From Bacteroidales bacterium (GTDB lineage Bacteria; Bacteroidota; Bacteroidia; Bacteroidales; UBA932): a DNA stretch of 64,000 nucleotides. The position numbers and the translations under genes are program-made. This document shows, in pieces, positions 6,835-14,214 of this stretch (the first letter of the stretch is position 1; the number at the start of each line of letters is the position of its first letter). Below the pieces are notes generated by a model. That model saw nothing but the letters and a program-made list of their open reading frames with translations. It was not told the DNA's origin and searched no databases. Location of the stretch: the NCBI GenBank assembly GCA_016291185.1, contig JAEFAI010000012.1:1-64000 (forward strand). Direction: 5' to 3'.

Positions 6835-9069
6835 ATGTTAAAGATAAAATATTTAACCCTGGCTGCGGCGCTGCTGGCGCTGGCGGGGTGCAACAAGGAA
6901 CTGGCGCCGGAGGGCGCGGAGATGACCGTCGAGGCGAGCGTCAGCGCGCCGACGAAGGTCTCCGCCGACGGCGGCGCCTTCACGAGCGGCGACCAGATCG
7001 CCGTGTATGCCTGGCTGGGCGGCGCGACGCAGATGCCGGCCACCCGGGTGGTGGACGGCGTCGTGAACACCTTTGACGGCACGAAGTGGACGCCGGCCAC
7101 GATGATGCGCTGGCAGGTCACGGACAACCCGCACTACTTCCTCGGTGTCAGCCCGGCCCCGGCGGCCGCGATCGCCGATTTTACGGCTGTGCCGTACACG
7201 CTTGATCCGACGAACTACGCCGCCAGCGACCTGCTGCTGGCCACGACGCCGGACGGCGTCAAGAACACCGGCGTCGCCGTGCCGCTCGAGTTCCGGCACG
7301 CGATGGCGAAGCTGAGCGTGAACCTGATGTTCCGCAGCCAGTGGGCCACGACGCCGGATGTGAGCGCCGTGACCGTCACTGCCAAGTCGACGGCGAGCGT
7401 GAACTACCTTACGCAGACCGTCTCCGCCACGGGCGTTGCCTCTGCCGTGACCGTCCCGGAGGTCGTCTCCGTGGCGTTTGGCTACGACCGGAGCTTCAGC
7501 GGCCTGCAGGTGCCGCAGACGGGCGTCCGCAAAATCACTGTCACCATTGATGGCAAAGACTACATCTATGAGGCAGGGGAGGACATCACCCTGGCCGCGG
7601 GCCGGAACACGACGCTCAACCTCACCGTGGGCCGCGACAAGATCGAACTGGACGGCATCTCACTCGCCTCCTGGACTGCCGAGTCTCCGCGATCCGAAGG
7701 GGAGGTGGTGTCGGCGAATCGCTATATGGGCCATGGCTATGTGGACATGGGCGAGGTGACCATTGGCGGCGTGAAGAAGCACCTCTACTGGGCCACCTGC
7801 AACGTAGGCGCGGAGAATCCCTGGGATTATGGCGACTACTATGCCTGGGGCGAGACGGCGACGAAGGGTAGTTACACCTGGGACAGTTATGCTTTTGGCA
7901 GTAGTGCTCCCTTGTCCCGCTATACGGGGAGCGACTATACTACGCTGCAACCGGAAGACGATGCCGCTACGGTCAAATGGGGTGGCGACTGGCGTATTCC
8001 CATGGACGCGGAATGGACGGCATTGTGCGACGAGACCTACTATACTTGGGAATGGACGGCTGATTATCTGGGCGACGGTTCCAACCACGCGGGCAGAATT
8101 GTGACCCGCAAGGACAGCACCGGCCCGTGCGCCGGCAACTCCATCTTCCTTCCTGCGGCCGGCTACCGGAACAATGCCGACCAGGGCAATGCGGGTTCCT
8201 TCGGCCACTACTGGTCTTCCTCCCTCTATACGGGCGACTCGAACAGCGCTTGGACCGTGGGCGTCGGCTCGGATGGAGTGGGCCGCTACGGCGGCGGCCG
8301 TTATTACGGCCAGTCCGTTCGTCCCGTCATGGGCGATACGCCTACGGCGGTAGGCGACCTCTATTACAGCGACGGCACCAGCAGTCCGGAACTCATCCCC
8401 GGGAAGACGCCCATTGGCGTGATTGCTTATCTGGGTACGGACAATTTCACTGAGAACGGTACCGATGTCGGCGGCTCTGCGTTCCAGGGCCACGGCCTCG
8501 TGCTCTGCCTGAAAAACGCCGCGGTCAACCCCAAATGGAGTACGGAGAAGGTTTCGAAATTCCCGGGAAAGGAAGTGACGGATGTAGCCGGCTTGAAGCG
8601 CACGACGAACGTGAGTGGCTATATAAACACTTTGACGCTTACCCAGGATGCCGAGACCGCAGCCAAATATCCCGCGGCCGCGGCGGCCAGGAGCTACGTG
8701 GGGCTTCCCGCTCCCGCCGGCACGACGGGCTGGTTCCTGCCCAGCATCCAACAGTGGGTGAAGATCATGGAGGGCCTCGGAGGACTGCAGGACGGTGCGC
8801 CAGCCTACGAAGTCTGGTTCGACAATGATCATGTAAGCATTGACCGGATTGAGGCGGCGATGGCGAAGGCCGGAGCCGCCGGCACAGCCTACGATAGCAT
8901 GAAGTCTTACCTGTGGTACTGGGCCAGTACCGAGAGATCTGCCGACGAAACCGTCGATCTGGGCGTCAGAGCCTCGGGAACGGGGTCCGGTTACGGCCTC
9001 TATTGGAGCGATGTATCCAAGACTTACCAGAGCTACAACGTCCGCGCCCGTCCCGTCCTTGCCTTCTAA
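6835..9069 (+). CDS. Fimbrillin-type lipoprotein with two tandem lectin-like domains
   Basis: 744 residues with lipobox LALAGC. The Mfa-like 1 domain (~20-285) matches the gene at 3994 over long stretches of DNA. Residues ~300-500 are a FISUMP/C-type-lectin-like domain (YVDMGEVTIGGVKKHL, AWGETA, WRIPMDAEW, FLPAAGY, GHYWSSSL, SVRPVM) paralogous to the C-terminus of the gene at 2356. A second domain of similar fold (DUF1566-like) follows, with GWFLPSIQQW, YWASTERS and a final NVRARPV. The gene is thus a fusion of a conserved stalk with two exchangeable tip domains. It is the last gene of the fimbria cluster. Confidence 0.8.
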   Translation: MLKIKYLTLAAALLALAGCNKELAPEGAEMTVEASVSAPTKVSADGGAFTSGDQIAVYAWLGGATQMPATRVVDGVVNTFDGTKWTPATMMRWQVTDNPHYFLGVSPAPAAAIADFTAVPYTLDPTNYAASDLLLATTPDGVKNTGVAVPLEFRHAMAKLSVNLMFRSQWATTPDVSAVTVTAKSTASVNYLTQTVSATGVASAVTVPEVVSVAFGYDRSFSGLQVPQTGVRKITVTIDGKDYIYEAGEDITLAAGRNTTLNLTVGRDKIELDGISLASWTAESPRSEGEVVSANRYMGHGYVDMGEVTIGGVKKHLYWATCNVGAENPWDYGDYYAWGETATKGSYTWDSYAFGSSAPLSRYTGSDYTTLQPEDDAATVKWGGDWRIPMDAEWTALCDETYYTWEWTADYLGDGSNHAGRIVTRKDSTGPCAGNSIFLPAAGYRNNADQGNAGSFGHYWSSSLYTGDSNSAWTVGVGSDGVGRYGGGRYYGQSVRPVMGDTPTAVGDLYYSDGTSSPELIPGKTPIGVIAYLGTDNFTENGTDVGGSAFQGHGLVLCLKNAAVNPKWSTEKVSKFPGKEVTDVAGLKRTTNVSGYINTLTLTQDAETAAKYPAAAAARSYVGLPAPAGTTGWFLPSIQQWVKIMEGLGGLQDGAPAYEVWFDNDHVSIDRIEAAMAKAGAAGTAYDSMKSYLWYWASTERSADETVDLGVRASGTGSGYGLYWSDVSKTYQSYNVRARPVLAF

Positions 9070-9076
9070 CAGTTGC

Positions 9077-9431
9077 GTCATTCGCCGGCTCCGACCGGCG
9101 AATCTCGTTAACTGTGTGGGAAACTACCCATAGTAGATGGGTTGGGAAAAAACCCGCCTATACTTCGTTCGCATCCCGACAGGTGTCCATGAAATCGGCC
9201 ACTGGTGCAAAAATAGTGGATACCTGTCGGCCAAAACGCCTCATTTGGGCGAAATCTAGGGGGAGGTGTCCAGAATTATTGCGTAGAATGGCGTTTTTCT
9301 GTACACCTGTCGGGGCAATACAGGATTTAAGGTGTTGAAATATTTGCTAACTTCGCGGCGGAAAAGAGATTCGCCGGTCGGAGCCGGCGAATGACGACTC
9401 CTTCGTCATTCCGGGCTTGACCCGGAATCTC
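9077..9431. repeat. Intergenic stretch with three palindromes and two 45-55 bp inverted repeats
   Basis: No gene is seen in 9070-9446. Palindromes of the GTCATTC/GAATCTC family lie at 9077-9107 (forward), 9367-9395 (reverse) and 9405-9431 (forward, CCGGG type, 15 nt before the next ATG). Between them are two imperfect inverted repeats. The first, 9176-9230, has arms CCGACAGGTGTCCA and TGGATACCTGTCGG. The second, 9264-9308, has arms AGGTGTCCAGAA and TTCTGTACACCT and is followed by GTCGG. The two hairpins share the core AGGTGTCCA, so they look like copies of one element. Confidence 0.8.
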
Positions 9432-9446
9432 ATAAACAAAAGAGCT

Positions 9447-10667
9447 ATGAATATCGAATTGGAAGATAAGCAGCTGCCGGTGCTGCTGATTACCGGCTAT
9501 CTGGGGAGCGGCAAAACGACGCTCCTGAACCGAATCCTGACGAACCGCCGCGGCATCAAGTTCGCGGTGATTGTCAACGACTTGGGCGAAGTGAATATCG
9601 ACGCGGACCTCATCGAGAAAGGCGGCGTCGTGGGGCAGACGGACGACAGTCTGGTGGCCCTGCAGAACGGCTGCATCTGCTGCACGCTGAAGATGGACCT
9701 CATCGCCCAGCTGGAGGAGATTGCCAAGATGAACAAGTTCGACTACATCGCCATCGAGGCGAGCGGCATCTGCGAGCCCGCCCCGATCGCGCAGACGATC
9801 AACTCCTACCGCCAGCTCTCGCGGCCGTCCTATCCGGGCGTGGCCATCCCGACGATGGACTGCATCGTTACGGTCGTGGACGCCCTGCGCATGAAGGACG
9901 AGTTCAACTGCGGCGAGGCGCTCAAGCGTGAAAACATCGACGAGGAGGACATCGAGAACCTCGTGATCGAGCAGATCGAGTTCTGCAACATCGTGTTGCT
10001 CAACAAGGCTTCCGAGGTCACGCCCGAGGAGCTCGGCCGCGTGAAGAGTATCGTGCGCGCCCTGCAGCCGAAGGCCGAGATCCTGACCTGCGACTACGGC
10101 GACATCGAGCTGGACAAGCTTCTGCACACGGGCATGTTCGACTTCGACCAGGTGGCCACCAGCGCGGCCTGGATTGCTGAAATCGAAGGCGGTGACGAAG
10201 ACCACGATGACGATGATGACGACGAGCACGAGCATCATCACCACGACCACGAGCATCACCACCATCATGATCACGACCATGAGGAAGGCGAGGCCGAGGA
10301 ATATGGCGTAGGGACTTACGTGTACTACTCGCGTCCTGCGCTGGATATCAATAAGTTCGACTACTTTGTTGCGAAGAAGTGGCCCAAGAACATCATCCGC
10401 TGTAAGGGTCTGTGCTACTTCAGCGCCGACACCGACAAGTGCTACCTCTTCGAGACGGCCGGCCAGCAGAAGACGCTCAAGGACGCGGGCTACTGGTTCG
10501 CCACGATGCCGCGCGACGAGCTGCAGGAGATGATGCGGCGCGACGCCAAGCTGCGCCGCGACTGGGATCCGGAGTACGGCGACCGGATGAACAAGATCGT
10601 GTTCATCGGGCAGCACCTGGACAAAGAGGCTATCGAAAGCCTGATGGATTCCTGCCTGGCGGAGTAG
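9447..10667 (+). CDS. CobW/COG0523 family GTPase, metal chaperone
   Basis: 406 residues; the ATG at 9447 was chosen because upstream codons translate the palindrome. It has a Walker A loop GYLGSGKTT (17-25), the metal-binding CxCC motif GCICCTL (Cys76, 78, 79) typical of G3E GTPases, and a guanine-specificity NKxx (LLNKAS). A His/Asp/Glu-rich stretch (~residues 250-285) follows, then a CobW C-terminal domain. COG0523 proteins deliver or handle metals, mostly Zn, by GTP hydrolysis; the His-rich loop fits zinc or nickel binding. No zinc-responsive operator was recognised. The stop codon lies inside a palindrome copy at its 3' end. Confidence 0.9.
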   Translation: MNIELEDKQLPVLLITGYLGSGKTTLLNRILTNRRGIKFAVIVNDLGEVNIDADLIEKGGVVGQTDDSLVALQNGCICCTLKMDLIAQLEEIAKMNKFDYIAIEASGICEPAPIAQTINSYRQLSRPSYPGVAIPTMDCIVTVVDALRMKDEFNCGEALKRENIDEEDIENLVIEQIEFCNIVLLNKASEVTPEELGRVKSIVRALQPKAEILTCDYGDIELDKLLHTGMFDFDQVATSAAWIAEIEGGDEDHDDDDDDEHEHHHHDHEHHHHHDHDHEEGEAEEYGVGTYVYYSRPALDINKFDYFVAKKWPKNIIRCKGLCYFSADTDKCYLFETAGQQKTLKDAGYWFATMPRDELQEMMRRDAKLRRDWDPEYGDRMNKIVFIGQHLDKEAIESLMDSCLAE

Positions 10668-10725
10668 ATTCGCCGGTCGGAGCCGGCGAATGACGGCCTA
10701 GAGCAGAATGACGGCCTAGAGCAGG
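10666..10725. repeat. Palindrome overlapping a stop codon plus 18-bp tandem duplication
   Basis: The palindrome 10666-10694 (AGATTCGCC...GGCGAATGAC) begins within the TAG stop codon of the GTPase gene. Its right edge plus neighbouring DNA (AATGACGGCCTAGAGCAG) is present twice in tandem. The second copy contains the stop codon of the convergent transporter gene (10716-10718), so the repeat directly borders or forms the 3' ends of both genes. Confidence 0.8.
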
Positions 10726-11654
10726 AAGAACAAAGCGACGCCGAGCATCGAAATGGTCACGCCGAGGATTTCCTTCGGCGTGATCTTTTGTTTGTAGATC
10801 AGCGCGTAGGGGAGGATGATGAGCACGGGCGTGAGGGCCATCAGCGTGGATGCGATGCCGGCGCGGGCGTACTGCACGGCCATGAGCGAGAGCGACACGC
10901 CGATGAAGGGCCCGAAGAGGGTGGTGAGGCCTGTGAACTGCATCCCGCGGCGGTCGTGCACGGCGGCGCGCAGCTGCGGCAGCTGACGCATCAGGGCCAT
11001 CCAGACGAAGAATCCGACCATCCCGGTCAGCGAGCGGATCATCGTGGAGGCAAAGGGCATGGCCCAGTCGAAGGCGGCCGGCGCGTTGGCGGGCAGCGCC
11101 GCCTCGTAGTGCTGCATGCCGATCTTGCTCAGCACCAGGCCCACGCCCTGGCCCATGCCGGCGCCGATCCCCAGCAGCACGCCCTTGAGGGGCAGCTTCA
11201 ACGTGAGATGGTGTCCGTCCTGGGAGCGGCTGAGAATAGACAGGGCGATACCGGACAGGGTCACGCCCATCGCCAGTACTGACTTCCAGGAAAGCGTCTC
11301 GCCGAGCAGTGCCCAGCCCGCCAGGGCGGCGAAAACGGGCGCGAGCGTCATGAAGAGCTGCCCGAAGCGGGCGCCGATCACGACGTAGGAGTTGAAGAGG
11401 CAGAAGTCCCCGAACACGTAGCCGACCAGGGCGGAGAGGCCCATCCAGAGCCAGGTCTTGCCGTCGGCGAAGGCGGGGTACGGGTGTCCGATGACGATCC
11501 AGAGGAGCCCGGCGAGCAGGAGCGACGACAGGACCATGCGGAACAGGTTGGTGCTCATGGCACCGATCCGGCGGCTCGCCTCATTGGCGAAAAGTGCGGT
11601 CGCGGTCCACAGGATGGCCACGACGAGCGAGATGATTTCTCCCAGATACTGCAT
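10716..11654 (-). CDS. DMT-superfamily (EamA) membrane transporter
   Basis: 312 residues with about ten hydrophobic segments in two homologous halves, as in EamA/RhaT-type exporters (for example FGDFCLFNSYVVIGARFGQLFMTLAPVF in the first half, FGPFIGVSLSLMAVQYARAGIASTLMALTPVL in the second). These carriers export metabolites such as amino acids or nucleosides; the substrate cannot be told from sequence. It is convergent with the GTPase gene and in the same direction as the glycerate kinase gene, which starts upstream; 27 nt separate its ATG from that gene's stop. Confidence 0.85.
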   Translation of the reverse strand: MQYLGEIISLVVAILWTATALFANEASRRIGAMSTNLFRMVLSSLLLAGLLWIVIGHPYPAFADGKTWLWMGLSALVGYVFGDFCLFNSYVVIGARFGQLFMTLAPVFAALAGWALLGETLSWKSVLAMGVTLSGIALSILSRSQDGHHLTLKLPLKGVLLGIGAGMGQGVGLVLSKIGMQHYEAALPANAPAAFDWAMPFASTMIRSLTGMVGFFVWMALMRQLPQLRAAVHDRRGMQFTGLTTLFGPFIGVSLSLMAVQYARAGIASTLMALTPVLIILPYALIYKQKITPKEILGVTISMLGVALFFLL

Positions 11655-11681
11655 AAGTTGCGAAACTAACGGCGCGCAAAG

Positions 11682-12848
11682 TTACAAATATTCCCGGATA
11701 ATGGAAGCGGCCGCTTTGGCGAGGTGCTCGCGGGCCCAGGCGGGCTGCAGGGCGATGCTGTCGGGGATGCTGTCGTCCGCCAGGGCGACGGTGCGGGCGA
11801 AGGGGAGCGCGGCGGCCTCCGGAGTCACGCGGCCGCCGACGGCGACTACCGGAACCCCGGCTGCCTGTGCCCGCCGCAGAATGCCGCTGGCGGCCTTCCC
11901 GCTGGCAGTTTGCGCATCAATACGTCCTTCGCCGGTGATGACCAGATCGGCGTCTTGTAACTGCGTGTCGAAGCCGGCGGCGTCCAGCACCAGGTCGATG
12001 CCGCTCTTCAGGCGGGCGCCCAGCAGCGCGTGCAGCGCCCCGCCGATGCCTCCCGCCGCCCCGTATCCATGTTCGTCATTCGCCGGCTTGACCTTTTCGT
12101 CATTCGCCGGCTTGATCTTTTCGTCATTCGCCGGCTTGACCGGCGAATCTCTCCAGATCACCTCCGCAAACGCCGCCGTCCCCTCATCCAGTACCCGCAC
12201 CTGCTCCGGGCTCGCACCCTTTTGCGGAGCGAAGACCTCCGCCGCGCCACCGGGCCCGCAGAAGGGCGTGTCCACGTCGCAGGCGGCGGTGAAGCGTGCT
12301 TCCTTCAGAGCCGGGTGCACGGCGCTGCGATCGATCCGCGCGATGCGCCCCAGCGATGCGCCGCAGCCCGGCAGCACCGCTCCGGAGGCGTCCAGGAAGC
12401 GGAATCCGAGCGCGGAGAGCAGCCCCGTGCCGGCGTCGTGGGTGGCGCTGCCGCCCAGGCCGATTAGCAGCTCCCGGCAGTCGCGCTCCAGCGCGTCGCG
12501 GATGAGCAGGCCCGTGCCGTAAGACGAGGTCAGCAGGGGATTGCGCTCCTCGGGCCGGAGCAGGGGCAGGCCGCTGGCGGCGGCCGTCTCGACGACGGCG
12601 AGCTCGCCGCACAGGGCGTAGCGTGCCCGCATGGGGCGGCCGAGCGGATCGAGCGTCTTGACTGGTACCCATTTCCCGCCTTGGGCGGAAAGAATGGCTT
12701 CGCAGAAGCCCTCGCCCCCGTCCGCGACGCTCACGCGAGCCACATCACACGTAGGACACGCGCGCTGCAGGCCGTCCGCCAGCGCGTCGGCCACCTCCCG
12801 GGCCGTCAGGCAGCCCTTGAAGGAATCTGGTGCAAGGAGAATTTTCAT
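11682..12848 (-). CDS. Glycerate kinase (type 2, GarK/GlxK family) with translated palindrome insert
   Basis: 388 residues. It starts MKILLAPDSFKGCLTA, and ADGGEGF, the GLGGSATHDAGTG loop, TACDVDTPFCGPGGAA and ITGEGRIDAQTASGKA are landmarks of glycerate kinase, which phosphorylates D-glycerate to 2- or 3-phosphoglycerate. Residues ~233-261 are an insertion: a complete palindrome reads RDSPVKPAND, followed by two further partial copies each ending PAND. It sits exactly before the conserved GAAGG segment, in a surface loop. The frame stays open because each tandem unit is 24 bp. A -7 box (TATCTTTG on this strand, 12859-12866) lies 10 nt upstream of the ATG. Confidence 0.9.
   Translation of the reverse strand: MKILLAPDSFKGCLTAREVADALADGLQRACPTCDVARVSVADGGEGFCEAILSAQGGKWVPVKTLDPLGRPMRARYALCGELAVVETAAASGLPLLRPEERNPLLTSSYGTGLLIRDALERDCRELLIGLGGSATHDAGTGLLSALGFRFLDASGAVLPGCGASLGRIARIDRSAVHPALKEARFTAACDVDTPFCGPGGAAEVFAPQKGASPEQVRVLDEGTAAFAEVIWRDSPVKPANDEKIKPANDEKVKPANDEHGYGAAGGIGGALHALLGARLKSGIDLVLDAAGFDTQLQDADLVITGEGRIDAQTASGKAASGILRRAQAAGVPVVAVGGRVTPEAAALPFARTVALADDSIPDSIALQPAWAREHLAKAAASIIREYL
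12074..12151 (-). repeat. In-frame palindrome plus two 24-bp partial copies inside glycerate kinase
   Basis: On the plus strand, three copies of GTCATTCGCCGGCTTGA occur at a 24-bp period; only the last is completed to the full palindrome ending GGCGAATCTC. In the kinase frame the unit encodes K-P-A-N-D. The copy number is a whole number of codons, so translation is not interrupted. Confidence 0.9.
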
Positions 12849-12858
12849 TTATTGTGCA

Positions 12859-12894
12859 CAAAGATACCGATTTTCCGTTTTTTTCTTATCTTTC
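12859..12894. promoter_or_regulatory. Divergent -7 boxes, glycerate kinase / secreted protein
   Basis: The minus-strand TATCTTTG (12859-12866) serves the kinase gene. TATCTTTC (12887-12894) is the best plus-strand candidate for the gene starting at 12914. Both match the Bacteroidetes TAnnTTTG consensus. Confidence 0.55.
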
Positions 12895-12913
12895 GGAAAC
12901 AAAACCAAATGCC

Positions 12914-14149
12914 GTGAAAACCCTTGTCCGTATCCTGACTCTGATCTGCCTGCTGGCAGGTCCTGTGGCTTTTGGCCAGACTGATAGCCTCCGCTACGTC
13001 GTGCGCGGCACCGTGACCGATGCCACCGGCGGTAAACCGCTGGGCTATGTATCCGTTACCCTTCCCGGTACCAACTATGCGACCGTCACCAACCAGGACG
13101 GCGTTTTCGTGATCAAATCCGACCAGCCGGCACGCTTCGTGTCCTTCTCGCTGCTCGGCTATAAACCCCAGACTGTCCCGGCCGACCGCAGCCAGATGAT
13201 GCAGGTGGCCCTGACGCGCGGCCAGTTCACGCTGGACCCGGCGCAGGTCATCTCCGGCGATCCGCTGTCCCTGCTGCTGGACGCCATCTACAAGATCAAT
13301 GCGAACGGCCCCTCCGAGGCCGAGCTCTTCGACTGCTTCTATCGCGAGACGGTCCAGAAGCGCCAACGCTTCATCTATATCTCCGAAGCGGTCACCAAGA
13401 TGTACAAGAGCCCGTACCGGCTCAATTTCTCGCGCGATCGCGCCGCCGTGGAGAAGAGCCGCCTGCTGCAGAGCCCGCGTAAGACCGACACCCTGGCGGT
13501 GAAGGTGCTGGGCGGCCCCACGCAGGCCGTCGATCTGGACCTGGTCAAGCTGCGCACCTTCATCCTGGATCAGGAGGACCTGGAGAATTACCGTCTGGAG
13601 ATGCTGGATCCCGTGATGCTGGATGACCGGCGCCAGTTCGTGATCCGGCTCATCCCCAATGTCGAAAAGGAATTTGCCCTGCATAACGGCTTGATCTACA
13701 TCGATCAGGAGTCGCTCTCTTTCTCCCGCATCGAGCTCTCGCTGGATGTCTCCGATCCCGGCAAGGCCACGAATGCGATGCTGATCAACAAGCCGATCGA
13801 CATCCGCTTCCGGCCGAAGGAAATGTCCCTGCTGCTGAACTACAAGCGCGAGGACGGCAAGAACCGCCTGAGCTATGTCCGCACGGTGTTCCGCTTCAAC
13901 TGCGACTCCCGTAAGCGCCTGTTCAACACGGAGTTCACCGCGATCGCGGAGATGGTCGTGACGAACCGCTACGCGGGCGAGGCCGTCGAGCCGATCGACC
14001 GCAAGGAGGCCTTCCGCAGCAGCGAGACGCTGGCCGACAAGACGCAGGCCTATTTCGATCCCGACTTTTGGAAGGCCTACAACATCATCGAGCCGACCGA
14101 GAGCCTGGAGAATGCCATCGATCGTCTGAAGAAGGCGGAGTCCAAATAG
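12914..14149 (+). CDS. Secreted protein with CarboxypepD_reg-like domain
   Basis: 411 residues from a GTG start at 12914. This start gives a clean signal peptide (TLICLLAGPVAFGQ), and the nearby ATG at 12909 runs into a stop after two codons. Residues ~25-105 are a carboxypeptidase-regulatory-like beta sandwich (VVRGTVTDATGGKPLGYVSV, TVTNQDGVFVIK, SLLGYKPQ), the module also found at the N-terminus of TonB receptors. The remainder (FDCFYRETVQKRQRFIYISEAV, a long beta-rich region, DFWKAYNIIEPTESLENAI) is a Bacteroidetes envelope family of unknown function. It is probably periplasmic or outer-membrane associated. It appears to stand alone, with its own promoter. Confidence 0.75.
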   Translation: MKTLVRILTLICLLAGPVAFGQTDSLRYVVRGTVTDATGGKPLGYVSVTLPGTNYATVTNQDGVFVIKSDQPARFVSFSLLGYKPQTVPADRSQMMQVALTRGQFTLDPAQVISGDPLSLLLDAIYKINANGPSEAELFDCFYRETVQKRQRFIYISEAVTKMYKSPYRLNFSRDRAAVEKSRLLQSPRKTDTLAVKVLGGPTQAVDLDLVKLRTFILDQEDLENYRLEMLDPVMLDDRRQFVIRLIPNVEKEFALHNGLIYIDQESLSFSRIELSLDVSDPGKATNAMLINKPIDIRFRPKEMSLLLNYKREDGKNRLSYVRTVFRFNCDSRKRLFNTEFTAIAEMVVTNRYAGEAVEPIDRKEAFRSSETLADKTQAYFDPDFWKAYNIIEPTESLENAIDRLKKAESK

Positions 14150-14184
14150 TTCCGTGTTTTCTTGTATTCTTGACCGGAATAAAG

Positions 14185-14192
14185 TATATTTG
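14185..14192 (+). promoter_or_regulatory. -7 box TATATTTG upstream of iorA operon
   Basis: TATATTTG lies 22 nt before the chosen ATG of iorA. TTG-containing sequence about 20 nt further upstream could be the -33 element. It is the only promoter-like site seen before the five-gene cluster. Confidence 0.55.
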
Positions 14193-14214
14193 TTCCGGTT
14201 AGTTATTGTATTTT

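Noticed and set aside
9417..9446. An upstream start for the CobW-type GTPase that includes MTRNL
   Set aside because: Those codons are the palindromic repeat read through; the conserved protein starts at 9447. The same applies at 1373 for the fimbrillin gene.
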